A stretch of DNA of 47,216 nt from Rodentolepis nana (GCA_900617975.1 UZAE01012299.1:1-47216), one strand, 5' to 3'; positions 12,114-26,400 are shown, numbered from the stretch's first letter. Translations and numbers: made by a program. The notes: a model not told the origin generated them from the sequence alone.

Positions 12114-12448
12114 TGTGGGATACGTCATCGCATGCGTGTACACATAGGCTTGAGGTGCGGCCGTACAACTTCGCGTACTGATTGAGGACAAGAGCACGCA
12201 GCCAATAGCAGCTCAATGACCCTCATTTGTTTTATCAAATCCGCCATGTTGTATGACTGGTTTCCTTCCTGTAAACACTTTATCCGTGATATACGTATTG
12301 AATAAACGTGCTCCGTGCTGCTACATGTCTGTTTCCTTTATAGCTGGGCTATAGCTTAGCTGGTTCTGGGAGTCTAGCTAGATGTTGGAGAATTTGCCAT
12401 AGAGATTTCTGAGTCAGTCAGGCTTTACTAAGGTAGCAATCCGCTACA
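12114..12448 (+). mobile_element. Solo LTR, copy B (335 bp) with 4-bp target-site duplication
   Basis: Starts TGTGGGATACG and ends GCAATCCGCTACA, homologous to copy A along most of its length and longer in U3. Flanked by TGTT on both sides (12110-12113 and 12449-12452), the expected 4-bp duplication of an LTR integrase. AATAAACGTGCTCCGTG marks the poly(A) signal. Confidence 0.78.
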
Positions 12449-14238
12449 TGTTACATAAACGTACTTAGGGATTTTGTTCAGTCATCTATAAACGAGTTTT
12501 TATAGAGTTGCACTTGATTTTGCTCTGTTGTATCATAACATTCTGCTTTAATGCCATAAAGTCTCCTAAAATTAGACAGCTTCCATATATACCACTGAGA
12601 TTAAGGACTTGATATTTTTAATTTCTTCTTTCAAAATAGCAATTTATATCATCCAATACAAATAAAATTTTATGAAATTTACTTAAAATAACTTCAGATG
12701 GGCGTTTGATTAGCAAAGGCATGTTGTCAAATCATCCTTAGCTTTTCCAGTTAAAGTGATTTGTGTGCTTTCATCAAGCCTAGTCACCAATTGTCAAATG
12801 AATATAGACTCATCAAATCGTCAATGCATTTTTTAAATCTCTTTAGCTTTAAATCGATGAAAGTTGTAAATTTTCAGAATTTTTAATCTCGAATAGTATT
12901 GAAGATCATTGAGAACAACATGGCGAAAACATTTCATAGGACTACGGTCCCAATGATTGAAAATGGAGCTCAGAGAAGAGGGCTTCGCTATTTGCTTGTT
13001 ATGAAGACTTTCCCAAGTTTCATTACTCTTGAACAATTAGACTCCGCGATGAGCTTGAAAGAAAGAAGACAAAAATGCAGGCTAATATTAATTTATTAAA
13101 ATGCCAAGAAAGTTTTGGGTTTGACTGAAATTTCTTGCCGAAAATACTTACGAAATTGAAAATTGCCTTAAAAAGCATAAATTTAAACTGCAAGGCCATT
13201 TAGGCTAAATCAGATAAGTATGATGTTACTAATTGTGCGCGATTAAGAAAGATCTGCTAAGAAGAGGGAGAAACTGGAGAACCGGAAAATACTAATGCCA
13301 CTTTCACTCCCATGACTGCCCAGTTAAATCATTTAGATATAACAATCGAATTCGTTGCTATCCATAGTTTTGTGATTGAAATAGACGCACATATATTAAT
13401 GGAAAAAATTCTCCAAGAATTAGGAGAAAATTTAACTAAGGGTAAACAATTGCGTGATAACCCTCCCATTTCTGAATTCCAGCTTTTTAAACTGAGTTAA
13501 ATAGCTTGAACAAACTTAAAAGCAATATTGAAAGCGCATATATATTGGTAAAAATTTGATCGTTTTCATGGGAAACCGAATTGAATAAAATAATGTTAAT
13601 AATAATTAGTTATTATTTGAATAAAATTAAATTAAACCTGAAACCAAAATTCAAATAACATAAGATAAATGATATTAATTCTTTTAAAGTTTTGTAAGAC
13701 AAATTAGTTTTATACCTTTAAACTTGTGAATTGTTTAAGTGAATCAATGCTTAAAATTGCCTAAACGTTGCGCTTTTGAAAAATTTTGTCCGTTGGCATT
13801 ACATAATCATGTCAGTGATTGAGGTAGGGTTGAATTTTAATATTAATTTGAATACCGTATTTAATGTACTCATGATAATTAGGTTTGTTTTTTAATTAAG
13901 ATTAAAGAATATTTACTAACTAAATGAGTTGGGATTTTTATGATCTTCCAAATTATTTTTATTAAAGTGCAGTATAATATTCATTTATGCTTCAATGTTA
14001 TTTTAAGCTTTTTTCTAATGAAGGTTGTAGTTAGCATATTTGGCATAACTGATCTCTACTGTACATAATGTTTTTTGCTAGTTTGTTTCAATGACTCATT
14101 TCAATAAACCAATTTTATCTTTACTAATCTTGATTATAAATGCTTTTAAAAAGTCGTTTACACATTGTTTTGTTTTTTACAGTCGAATGGGGAAAATGGG
14201 TAACTATTTCATTTCGAATTAATTTCCTCTCTCTTAAG
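12449..14238. other. Upstream of the TTC39 exons, no supported exon
   Basis: Frames at 12899-13099 and 13312-13500 look random. If TTC39 has a 5' non-coding exon or promoter here, I cannot place it. The strongest acceptor is the one at 14226-14238. Confidence 0.5.
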
Positions 14239-14466
14239 GGAAGAAGAGGTACCGTTGATGGAGGGCATTAATGCGTCTGAACATGTTTTAACTTTGTTTC
14301 TACAGAATGAATTTAATAAAGCCAAGACAACCTCAAAGTCATGGTAATTTTAGTTTCATTTATATCTCTAATTTTTATTGTGAAGTTTAGGGCAAATCAT
14401 AGTATGTATCATGCTGTTTCCTATGGAACTATGCTTCATCTTCAAGCTACAGCAACTCTTGAACCT
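14239..14466 (+). CDS. TTC39: TTC39 N-terminal exons, separated by a 47-bp intron
   Basis: Two exons (14239-14343 and 14391-14466) flank a 47-bp GT-AG intron. The first reads EEEVPLMEGINASEHVLTLF and on through LQNEFNKAK. The second reads ANHSMYHAVSYGTML followed by HLQATATLEP. This is the conserved N-terminal helix pair of TTC39 proteins (a leucine-rich LxLFL helix followed by a SMYHA-like helix). The ATG at 14258 is in frame and is the first visible candidate start. An in-frame TAA at 14201-14203 shows that the frame cannot extend far upstream without splicing. Confidence 0.75.
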
Positions 14467-17400
14467 GTAAGCATTTTCCTTTTTGATGAAATATAAAATT
14501 ATTTGTTTATTTTCATATATTTCTTTTTAAATATTCCTTAAATTTTAATCATATTCAGAATGTAATGTTGTGCATTTGAGTTAGATTTTTGTTTACGAAA
14601 TAGAATTTTTTTATTACTATGATTTAACCCCCCCCCTTTCAGATATTTACTGAATTTCGTCAGATAAGAAATTAACAGATCATTTCCGCGGGTAGAACCC
14701 ACGGCGATTTTTTGGGAATCATTTAATCTACTCACCACACTAACCTATCGAGTAGTTAAGAATTATTTTGAGAGAGACTAGCTCGAGTAGGATTCCCGTA
14801 TCAATGCAAATTTTTTCCTTCAATATCGATTTAGCTTTTCACCTTAAAAAAATATTTGGACCCTTGAAGGAGTTAGTGCAAAGCTTAAGAATCCAAAATC
14901 TGTTGACAGTTTGGTTGAACTGATTTTCAATCTCCCTTTTAACTGCCTAGTGTAGTATTTAAAAATAAATTAAACTTATGCTGCATATAATCAAAATTCA
15001 TATAACAGTCCATTTGTAGTTTTTCGATTTGATTAGTACCTCGTTATTGAATTTGTTGCCTTAACTTTTTACCTACCTGCACTTCTGCAGTGGTACGTCA
15101 CAGTCTTGGCTCTCTAACCATCGTTTATATTGCGTGGCACTTTGTTAATTATTATGCCTCATATTGTTTCTATACAAAATAATAATTCAAACACCACACA
15201 GCAAAATTCTTGTGGGTGTTTCCTACTTTAAATTTTTTATGGCGAAATTCTAATTTTTTGTAAGATGTTAGGCAAAAGCTTTTTCAACTTAATGCAGTCC
15301 AATTGGTGAATATTTCAAACTTAATTGAAGATATAAAAATATTACGCCTTTGCTACTTGACTAAAGTTTAAGTCTGTCATTTTTCATTGATATTAGGTAG
15401 AAACACATTGATTTATAATCGACACTAATTGATTTAGGACTACTTGACAACCTTGTAAAAGGTTTTGCTACAGATTATATGCTGTGTTTTGAGTTTTATT
15501 TTGTCTAATTAAATTAATACTTTGCTTCATGTTGTAAATTATTCCTTTAAAGTTGGAAATTGCATTGCCTCTTGCCTAGCAAACTGCACAAATTTCCTAT
15601 TGATTTGTAGTTAAGGAATTCGTGGATTCAGTATTCATTAAGTATACTTCATAAAATTGTATTTATTAATAAATATCATAGGAGTAATAATGCGATCCTT
15701 CGTTAAAAAAATAGATAATTTGAGTTTTTTAATATTTTATAAGTGATTAATCAGAGATTATGAATAAAAGTGCTTTTTCATTCGTTAAGACAGAAACTAA
15801 TATCGACAGGTTGAAGGTGTGCTTAAGCAAAGTGATTTAAGCACTCAGCCAGATCACAACAAAATGGGCTTACGATCGATCCCGTCATGTGGTCTCCATT
15901 TTTGCTTCTATTATATGTCAGAAAATCAAAAATTCCCATAATCTGAACTAAACGTAATGCTACCACACATAATTACACGCGCGTTCTAAGCACTTACTTG
16001 GCGATTGATTGGCAAAAGATGAGATCAAACTTTGCTCTAAGTTAACACCCACGAAATTCTCAAGCGATGACGTGTCATTAAAATCATGGGTGCCATATTG
16101 GGTGTCTATGTCTTTTAGATTAACGTGATCCTTGTTAAGCAAAATTTTTTGAAATCGGTTAGTCATTGATTGCTACCCCTATAATTAATGCAATCAACTT
16201 TGTAACGCATTGCCGATTTCATTGCAATTGAAACTCACGTAAATGCCAGAGATTGGAAGTTGAAATCGCTGGTTGGCATCTGAACACAAAAATGTGTCAA
16301 AATCGACCAGTAAACGTGAACGAGGTGTCTGTACGATTAAGTGCGTGGAATTAAGTGAAAATACAAATCCATACTTTATTTGAGGCATTTAGTTTCGTAT
16401 GCGTTATTTAATATTCTCTAACTTGATCTTTGAGTATCTGGTCAATTTATGAATTTGTACAGACAATAGCAAGTAGATTGGATCTGGTTTGTAACATAAA
16501 TCTCCCAAATGAAAATAACGAAATATACGATATATTGTCAACTTCACGTAAAAAGATCAATACAATATGGTTTAGCGGCTTAAATTAATAAGCTAATTTG
16601 GTTTAAATAAATTAATGGACTTCATTTGATTTTAGAAAGATCTCGAAGAAGCGACAAAGCATATAAAATACGCCGTGAAGGTGTGTCTAAAGAAACGCAG
16701 GAAGGGCAAATTCGCGGACAATTTTGCTAAATCCACAGTCAAGGCCAGGAATGCATTCTACGCGAGTTATACTGATGGTATACACTCATTTTTATCCAAT
16801 AATCCATTTCACTGTCTCTAAAATCAAGGCCAATTTTAAGAATCGTTTTGTCATTTAACTTCGCCTAAACGAATGTCGACCGTTGAATGATCACATTTTA
16901 TAAGCTATTTTACGTTATAAACTACTTTTGCATCTGCTGCAAGTCTTACTTAATTTAGTCAAGCAATGAATGAACAAATGACGTCTTAATGGATTAATTT
17001 CAGTGACTTTTAGTAGATATTCAGCCGCTCAATTTTTAGCTATGCCTTCTTAATTGACAAGCAGTAAAATTGAAATATTTCTTGTGAAATTGTGGGCTTG
17101 TTATTATTGTTTACGCAACTGCTTGAAGTAAGAGCTTAGGAATCTTTTATCTACGCATTTTTAAAGATTTTAATAAAACGATTGGGCTATTTACTAAATT
17201 TTTTCAAGCTTCTGGGTATTTAGGCAAAATGATTGGCCATTTCGATTCACTCACCCGATGTTGTGGAATGCTGTAGATATCTTTATACAAATGTATCAAG
17301 CAATTTCCTAAATTGACCGCATTCCGACATAAAATTCTTCAATATCGTCATTCATTGCTTTAAATAAATCATATTTTTGAAGGACCCGAAGTGCTCTTGT

Positions 17401-20400
17401 TTAAATTTTGTTAATTCAACTATTATTTGGCAAATGCCTTTTTATATATTTGATTCATTGTCTTGAACATGTAATGCTTCAATATTTTTCTCTAAAATGA
17501 ATGTGCTTTTATGGAAACAAAGAAAATATCTGATTTATAATACTGGTGCAACAATTTTGAGTTTTGATCACGATTCAAGAAGAAGCAGTTTCTGTAAGTT
17601 TGAATGCTAAGATTCCTTCTCCGAGTTGGGAAAGCATTGATTTCCCTATGCCTTCTGAAGGTGCATAATTTCCACAATGACGTCAAATGTCATGGCATGG
17701 AATCCTGTTTATGATTGAGATCAAGGCCGTAGTATCTAAAAATTAAATCCCAATTAATGCAGTTCCTTACTTTACTTCTATCTTGCTACAACTAAAGACG
17801 AAAGAAAGTAGACCAACAACCATTCATTCGATGCAACAACGCTCAGTAGAGTTCCCTATTTATGGGAAAATCTACACAAGAATTTTACCTACTTAAAATC
17901 AGGAGAGAGGAATTTGCTTGTTTATTGGTATTATCTAACAAGAAGCATGTTTTTTGGGTGTTTCTAATTCAGAATACTTTCTTTGACGGCATTTTGAATG
18001 TTGTAGCCATTTTGACTAGAAGTTAATGTGGATAAAGAAATGATCTAATTGACTTACTGAATCTCTAACAGGAAGTAGAGCCTTAATGGTGACAATTATG
18101 AAACTTAATAGTGCAAATAATGTCAGATAGTACATTGTTAGACAACTAATTTCATTGACCCATTCTTCAGCTATTTCGAATTCTATTTCACGCATTCTTC
18201 ATATCAACTTTCATTATTGAGAATAGCGCGCCAATAAAATATATTTTAAGTTTAGTTGAAAATAATTACATTATTGAGATCCTTGGAGAATGATGATTTC
18301 CCACCATTTGGTACTTCATTACTTAAAATTCCACGTGCCTGTTATTGACGTAATGAGTGACTGCTCACTAGTTAAGTTTGTTGATAGATTTGTACAAATA
18401 ACTGTTTCATTTATCTGTAATTGTTGTAGGTGGACTGGGATAATCTCTTTCATTCTTACCTATTGAGATGTGTTCAGTGTGACGGTTGGGAACACTTATA
18501 GCCATCACAATTGGATCAATTAGATCGAATTCTAAGACGCACTGAATCTATGCAATTTAGAACTTTCTAAAAAACCAATGCTTTCAATCTTATTTATTCC
18601 AAATAAGCTCTATTAGTTTTAAAAGTTTGATTTGTTTATGATTTAATAATACAAGGAAAAAATTTGGAAATTTGATGATCATATATAGTTTTGGCAATGT
18701 TTCTTATTTCAAACTAATCACAAAATAGAATTTAATCTTGTTGTTTATAAATCGTTTAATTACTATCCATTTGAATTAAGAGACAATTACGTAAAAAGAA
18801 GGGACAAGTCTCAAAATTCCTGGATTTAATAGTTTCTTAATGACAATAACAATAACGCTAAAATTGTTATTTTGGACTCTCTTACTTAATGAAACGTGTA
18901 ATTTCAATACTCGAAAATGTCGGCTAATTTTACCACTTTAAATTTAATTTACAAATGATTGATTTATGACAGAAATCTATTTTCGCTGGAGATTTGCGAT
19001 ATCTTTTTTCGTCAATCTAGATAATCGTAAATGTGTAAAAAAGCGTTTGTTTTAAATGCATGGATCGATAAATGATCATTAAAAGTTATTATTTTGAGTT
19101 GATATATTGGTGATACTGTATAAATGTATACGTGTTTCATTTTATAGAGGAGGCCCACGCGGAGTTGTGTTATGCAGAAAGCCTCCTTCAATGGGTCTTC
19201 CTAGCTGTGCTCCAAGATGAGAAACTGGTGACTCTCATCAGAAGCTCAATCAAACTTCGCGAGTGCTACAAGTGCTACAGGTATGTGTGCACTGCTTTGA
19301 TTTATTGACTGCCTTTAATTGGCAATGAGTACAGTTCAGTGTTTGCATAGTTTGCTTTGCGATACACTAACGAGCGAAATTCAAGCTTTATTATTGCCAG
19401 GATTTTGGCATGTCTCAATTTCCCTTCTGAATCTAGACGCTAAAATATCTACTTTGATTTGTCTATAAGCATATTGCATGATAGAGCATAGCAAGTAAAT
19501 GGGTGCAACACCAAGGTTACACATTTCTATGAATTCCATAAATAAAATTAGTTGATTCATCAAAAGACTTTGAGTCGATGATAAGCAACCACTGAAACAG
19601 TGTGCATTGTTTTAAGAGTAAACAAATGGAATAGCACTCGGTTATATGTTCATTGACCACTTCATAGTTAAAGCCAAAATCTAGCGTTTTGGTAATTATA
19701 TTTCCTACTCCGTGCTTGGCTTAAGGGGATTACGAGATTGATCGAAAATAATTGCCCACTTTTTTCATGAAGCCACCCTTCTTGAGAAATTAGAATGACG
19801 GGTTGGTGGAATTCCTAAAACTAGTTCGAGAAAAAGTCTTCCCTCCTTCATGGGATGTAACTAGTTAAATTCGGCGTAAAGGTAGGAAATTTCAAGAGAT
19901 TTCACTTTGCTTGATCGACTATGCGTTTCCTCCTAATTTAGTTGATAATCGTAATGGGGGGGGGTAGATTTTAAAGCTCATTGACAACTTTAAAAAATAT
20001 GAGCCTAACTAAATGCACTAAAGCGTCGTTTTATATGAAACGATTGCTTACAATTTATCGGTTTCTCAATATCCTATGAAAAATGACTGAAAAATTACAA
20101 TGATTCCAATTGTATCTTTTCTGATCTAGATTCTAAATGAGTGATTAGATTCAATTGGACATTTTTTGCACTTATTTGGGGATATGCTACTTTCCTATAA
20201 AATCTAAACCCTATTTTCCTTACTACCTTAATAAATTCATATATTTAAGGGTCACTTGCAAAATACGAATTGGAGAGTAAAATGCCCAGTTTTCAAGATC
20301 TATTTCATTTATTAACGGGCTTTGGTTTACCCCTTTAAGCTATCTTCACAAATAATTACGCTTAAATTTTGTGTAAAACGTGATTGCTGGACCAATTTCC

Positions 20401-23400
20401 TTATATATATTCTTGACTTCAATTTAACATGAGGAATTCTTATCACTAACATTTTGTGCTTTAGAACCTGTTGGAAAATCAAAAAGAGCAAGGATTGGGA
20501 AGGACGCTCCACCCGGTCTTCTTTTGAATGCGGTGTTTTAATGGGTGTCGGAGCTTTTAACCTCGTAAGTTTTAACAAAATACCTCTTTACCTATTTCTC
20601 GTGGGGGAAGGGGAGGGGGGCCTTGGAAGTGGAGGCTAAATCAACTCATTATTTCATTACTAGTTTAACTAATCACATGCCTATGGGGGTTTCAATTTGA
20701 GTAACCTCATCTTCAGTTCAATAGCTCAGTCTCCCTAATCCACATTAGGTGGGAAACTGGTGGCTTAAGGAGAAGTCTATCAAGGCAATTATGAGTTGTT
20801 TGTGGAAAAAGAAAGTATACTTGAGTATCTGGTATATAACTAACAACTGTGTGGACCATAATAGGATGTCATATTTTTAATGCGTTAGGAAGAAAACACG
20901 AGCTCTAATCCAAGTAACAGCGAATTAAATTCTCTTTAAGCTTCGGAAAATTGCAAGGGTTTATGAGCGATCGCATTTAGGACAAAAAATCGGTATCGAA
21001 TGAAATAGGTGATAAGTAAATAAAGAAATTGTACTATGGGGGGGGTGGGGGGGGTGGAGTGAGGTTGGAAGGGAATGTGCTCAGAGGCTAAAGCATCACC
21101 CAGTGGAATGATGGTTCCATCTACAACCTCCAGGCTCATCCATACGTTTAAAACTAGAACAAAGTATTAATTGAAGTCAAACAGTTCAATCGGCTAAGTG
21201 CCCTAATGAAATGATGAATTTAAAAAGTTAGTATCGTAATGACGACGTCTTCTACTTAATTTCTGTGTCAACTTAAATGTCATTTTGTGCTTTGCTATTT
21301 TAAAGTTCGTTGCCTTATTTATGTCGAGTTTTTTTTAAATTTTATTAACATAAATCTGAAATAAATTCTCCATATTTTAGCTACTGTCATTGCTGCCCTC
21401 CAAAGTGCTTTCCTTATTGGAAATTGTCGGATTCTCAGGCAATAAGGCAAGCACATTCGCACCAATGCCTTCATTATTATTATTATTATTTTCCACAATT
21501 TGACCGCGAAAAGCAAAAGTGAAAGAAACTTAAATATGAAGGAAAGGACAATTTAGTTGGAAAGTTCTACCTTTATTTGAATTTATACATTTGGATGCTT
21601 TCTACTTTAGAGGTAGAAGTAGCTTTAGAAACAAGTGTTGTTCCAAAGCGTGACCAGGCGAATTTGTTTCCCAGGTCCCCGTCTAACGTCTGTGTTCTAA
21701 TTTTTAGCACGCAATTAGTGTAGTCCTTTTAAAGATTTATCAGTTGGAGTTCTTTATGTTATTCTGACTTTCATATTTATTGAATTAATCTCATTTTAGG
21801 AATTAGGGTTACAGCTTCTGTGGGAAGGGAGCAAAATAGCACACGGTGTTCGTGATCCCCTGTGCGCTCTTATAATTCTCGTCTATGATCTATACGCAAC
21901 TCAAATGACAGGTAAGTGTCGCTTTCTTTGAGTTCTAGTCTTACGTGTCGTTGTCTGTGCAGTTACAGTAGTGTCATTTACATTGCTAGATTAGGTTCTA
22001 ACTAACCACACGCACACACACACACATTCTTAGCCAATCACAAATCGCAGTTAGCATTGCGTAACTACCACAATTTCGTTAATATTTGACCAACTGCTAG
22101 AAGCGAGCTTTAATGTATCTAATTCAAGAAAAGCTTAGTCTAATTGCTTAAATAAAAACCTGAACAGCTTACTATGCTACAGACAATTGTTTAGGGGACT
22201 AACTCGACCATTTAATTGTCTACAGGGGAAACTTGTTTTGTCCACCGTGAGTTAAAGCATTGGAAGTCATGAAATCACTTCATCGGTGTAACTTTCACCA
22301 ATGAGAGATCACATATTACGAATTATTTACTGTTCATATTGGATATTTGACGCACTCTTGCACTTAACACTATCTTCACAGGTGATACTGCATGCCATAC
22401 CAGTAAGTCTAATTCTCCTCTTTTAACCTCTCTTTATTAACCCATCTCTACCATTTCCCTTTTTTGTTTGATTTCATTTTATTAATCTCCTTGACTTTTG
22501 CACGTGAACAACCACAATAGCTCTGGCATTGCCTAAAGACTTTTATTTTTCTAATCACCAGGATTTTTTATTCTAATGTTTGTTTTTATTTCTCCGGTCG
22601 TCTCTCTATGGCTACTAATCTTTGTCATTGCTGAATATTGAGGATTTCAGTGTCTTTTTTTACTAAAATGGATAATCCCGTACTTCGTATTACCGGCAAT
22701 AAGCGTATTATCGTAGCATTTGCTTTGTTAGTGGAAAGTTACCTTCAAATACGCTTAGTAAACAGGATCTCCATAGAAAGTTAACAATTACTTACCCTCA
22801 AAATGCTTTGCGAAGAAGGATTGTGATTATACAATTTAACTAAGCACTCACCCATCCGGTGTAATGTGTGGTTAATCACCAGACTGCATACAAGTAGTTA
22901 GATAGACAGACAACGCCCCGCCCCCCCCCCCCCCCCCCTTTCACAGTTTTCACTCTGATCTGACCTCAGACTTATTAGACTCTCAGTGTACATTGGGCTG
23001 CAAATAACTACAGGTCAATCTATTCATTTTTACTGGATAAACTGATAAACTTCATGCTCTCTACACTTCATTTATAAGGAGAAAATACCAATTGAATACT
23101 ACTATGTTGATTCGATGTTCAATGTTCAATTGAAATTAGTTTTTATCACCTTGATACCTGAAGCGTAGATTAAGCCCATTAGAGATGCAATACTGATAAG
23201 AATTCAAGTAATCGTTACTTAAATATCTTTTCTATTTCTTCTTTCTTCTGCAAGTAATTTTAACATTCGCACTAATACTTTTGCAAGTCTATTTCTCATA
23301 TGGCATTGAGGAAGCTAATCGTTTTGTAACGTCATCAAAACACGCTTAATTTACTCTTTGCTCATGTTTTGGTAATAGTGCATTGCTTTCTGCTTTGCTT

Positions 23401-26400
23401 ATGAAATGATTTTATTTACACACACGTGAGTGATGAGGTTGAAATGAATGATCTTCTTTTGTAGTTGGTGATGAGGTAACGGCCTTGGCAGATGCACGAA
23501 AACTTCTTCCCGCGTGGATTGAGAAATTCCCTAACAGTGCTTTCTTCACCTTCCTTAGAGGTCGATTGGCCCAAATCACAAGTGATTTCCCATTGGTCAG
23601 TTGCATATTGTAGTTTTATAATTTTATATGCCATCGGCATAACGCTATCCCATTCTATCTGCATAGGAGTTTCTCATTCGTAGTGATTCCATTTTTTATT
23701 TTCGATTCGCAAGCCATAATGACACTTGTCGACCCATTCTTTGTCGCAAACCTGACTCTCTCATCATCCGTTAGTACTTTGACGTTAAGAAAAGTCGAAC
23801 AAAATATGAAGATCTTGGATTTACTCAAAAAATAAGCCATAAATCCTAGATTGGAATACCGGAACTTCAGATGTTAAGCGGCGGATTAAGGATTAAGACG
23901 TTACTCCGCGCTTCAGTGTTAATACTTTGCACATCTCCTTCGATGCTTGTTTTGTTATGTTTACCATGACAAAGACTCATGAGTTTTGCATTGCTTCGAG
24001 TATTCATTGTTGAAACACAGAATTTCGGTGAGGAAAGGGAGAGATATAAGTGAAGTGAATTCTCCATTTGTTTATTCCTTATTCCACTTTATTAAACTAA
24101 GTGCAGACGCCTAATGAATTCCTTAACAAGTCTGTATTCATGTTGTGTAGTTAGCATTTGTAGCACACTTTTGGGGTCACATAGCGGTTAGTTGGTATAA
24201 GCTTGCGAGATTTCTGCTTCTATTGACCAAATTGGCTTATTGATGCCAGGTCGCATGATATATGAATACCGTCATTGTATATGCGAAGTTTTTTACCATT
24301 TCATTTTATGGTATAACAAATTTAGGAAGTGTCTTTAGTAGTAGTAGTACTAATAGCGTTCACCTTAAATGAAGTCGAGTGGGTTCTGTAAAAGTAAACA
24401 TATTTTTGGCAGTCTCCTTCACATGCTCATACCTTACATCCTGCTTTCTAAAACAAATTTATTTATTTATATCGAATGGCAAGCGTTTTGATGGTTATCA
24501 CTAGCCCTTTAGTTGACTTCGGGCTTCACAGTGAGAAAAATTCGAGAGGGGCAGCAGAAGAGAGATTCAAAGATGTAAAAGAGACAGACACAAAAGGAAA
24601 AAGGTGAGATGAGTACTGTGAAATATTCGAATATGGCATAACAAAAGAGTATTTCAAAGATGTAAAAGAGACAGACACAAAGGTTGAAAAAAGGTGAGGT
24701 GAGTACGGTTGAAGTAGTCGAAGTTGTGAAAAAAGGTGAGGTGAGTGCTGTGGAAGTAATCGCATATGGCATACAGCGGGGTGATGGTAGTTTGAAATCA
24801 GTAGTCAACTGCCAGTTAATAGACTTTTTTGCCGTATGAGCAAACGTTGCCCAGGGTGCACCACGTGGAGGTAAGTCTATCGCGCACCCCGCTTTCTAAA
24901 ATATTGAAAATGGGGTTTGAAGTAGTAGCAGATCAACTACCTTATCTAGTCAACCGATTGATAACCATTGAATATCGTGGATAAGACTTTGCTGAACAAT
25001 GAATGTGACAAATCGAGGGACTGGAATTTTGAATGTGAAGAGGTCATTTGCCAGAAATTGAGCGAGTGCTTTACAAGCCCAATTTGAAAATCAAATGAAA
25101 TAATGCACTCTTGTTGCCCCCACTTTAATTTCAACATATCTTCAATCCTCTGCAGTTTATCTCTAAATGAGCTATTTGCTGGTACCCGATTTTAATTATC
25201 CTCCCACGCTTATAATTGCTACGCGCAGAAATATACGCTTCCAACTTGCAATTGTGAGAAGCAAAATAAATCTGTTTAGAGATGGCTCAGTAAATTTTAA
25301 AATGGCGAGAAAACTATTTTAGCGGATTGCCACACAAATGGGTCTGGATTTATGCATAGTAATCACTAAGTCAGGATCCCCTTGCATGGAAAGACTTCCG
25401 AAGTTGGCTAAACTACCTCAACGGTATCGAGAAGACGAACGTATGGCGTGGAACACACGTTTATTTGGATTGTATCCACCCGACGCAGAGCTTAATAATT
25501 AAATACAATTTTGGCAACGTTGACTATGCCGCGTCTATTGATTGCTGATTGGTTGAGAGTTCTCTACACTCATGACCTTATGTGCTCCCAAGGGCGATCA
25601 ACATCACGGCCGCACTTGATGACTACGGGATAAGTAGTGCCCATGGGAGTCTTGGGTTCAGCCATCTTAGCGATGTGTCCCGGGCAGTATTAAATCGAAA
25701 TTATGTTAGACAAAAGCTTTCAGTTTTTGGCTTAGCAGAAATTTAATTTCATTTACGACGGTGAGTCAAATCTTCTCAGTCAACTGCCTTAACTTCAAAT
25801 TGTGCAAAACTTTACTAGTTTTTTTCCAATTTCAAGCATGTCTTCTTTAATAACATTCAACCGCCTGAAAATTTTATGTAAGGTCAGGATCAATACAGGT
25901 TGCATCTCAAAACTGCTTGCAATATTCAACCCTTCAAATTGCAAATTTTGAGATCAGAGTAAACATGAAATTTGTAACTCAACTTAATTGGGAACCCTTT
26001 CAGAACACAAAGGGCTTTGTGTGGATCCTGCGCCATGTATAGAAGTCAATTATGATTGTATTAAACTCTTTAAAGAGAGGAGAGCGCAACTTGATGACGA
26101 TCCACGAAGAGGGAAACCTAATTCAGCAAGATATCAAGAAAACAACTCTCTTGTTCAAGATGGACGAGTTACCATTGAGGAAATTGCTAATAAAATAGAA
26201 AGTGCACGCAAATTAACATTTTCAATTCTCACTGAAAATCTTGGCTTGAGCAAGCTCTCGGTGAGCACAGTGAGTTCCAAAAGAGTTGCAGGTACAGCAA
26301 CTGATCTAAAGAGCTTAACTTTGGCAAAAATGGAAGCAAATGAGAATAATATTTTAAGCGCTGTGTTACCAGAGACAAAACCTGAATCTACTAATTTGAT

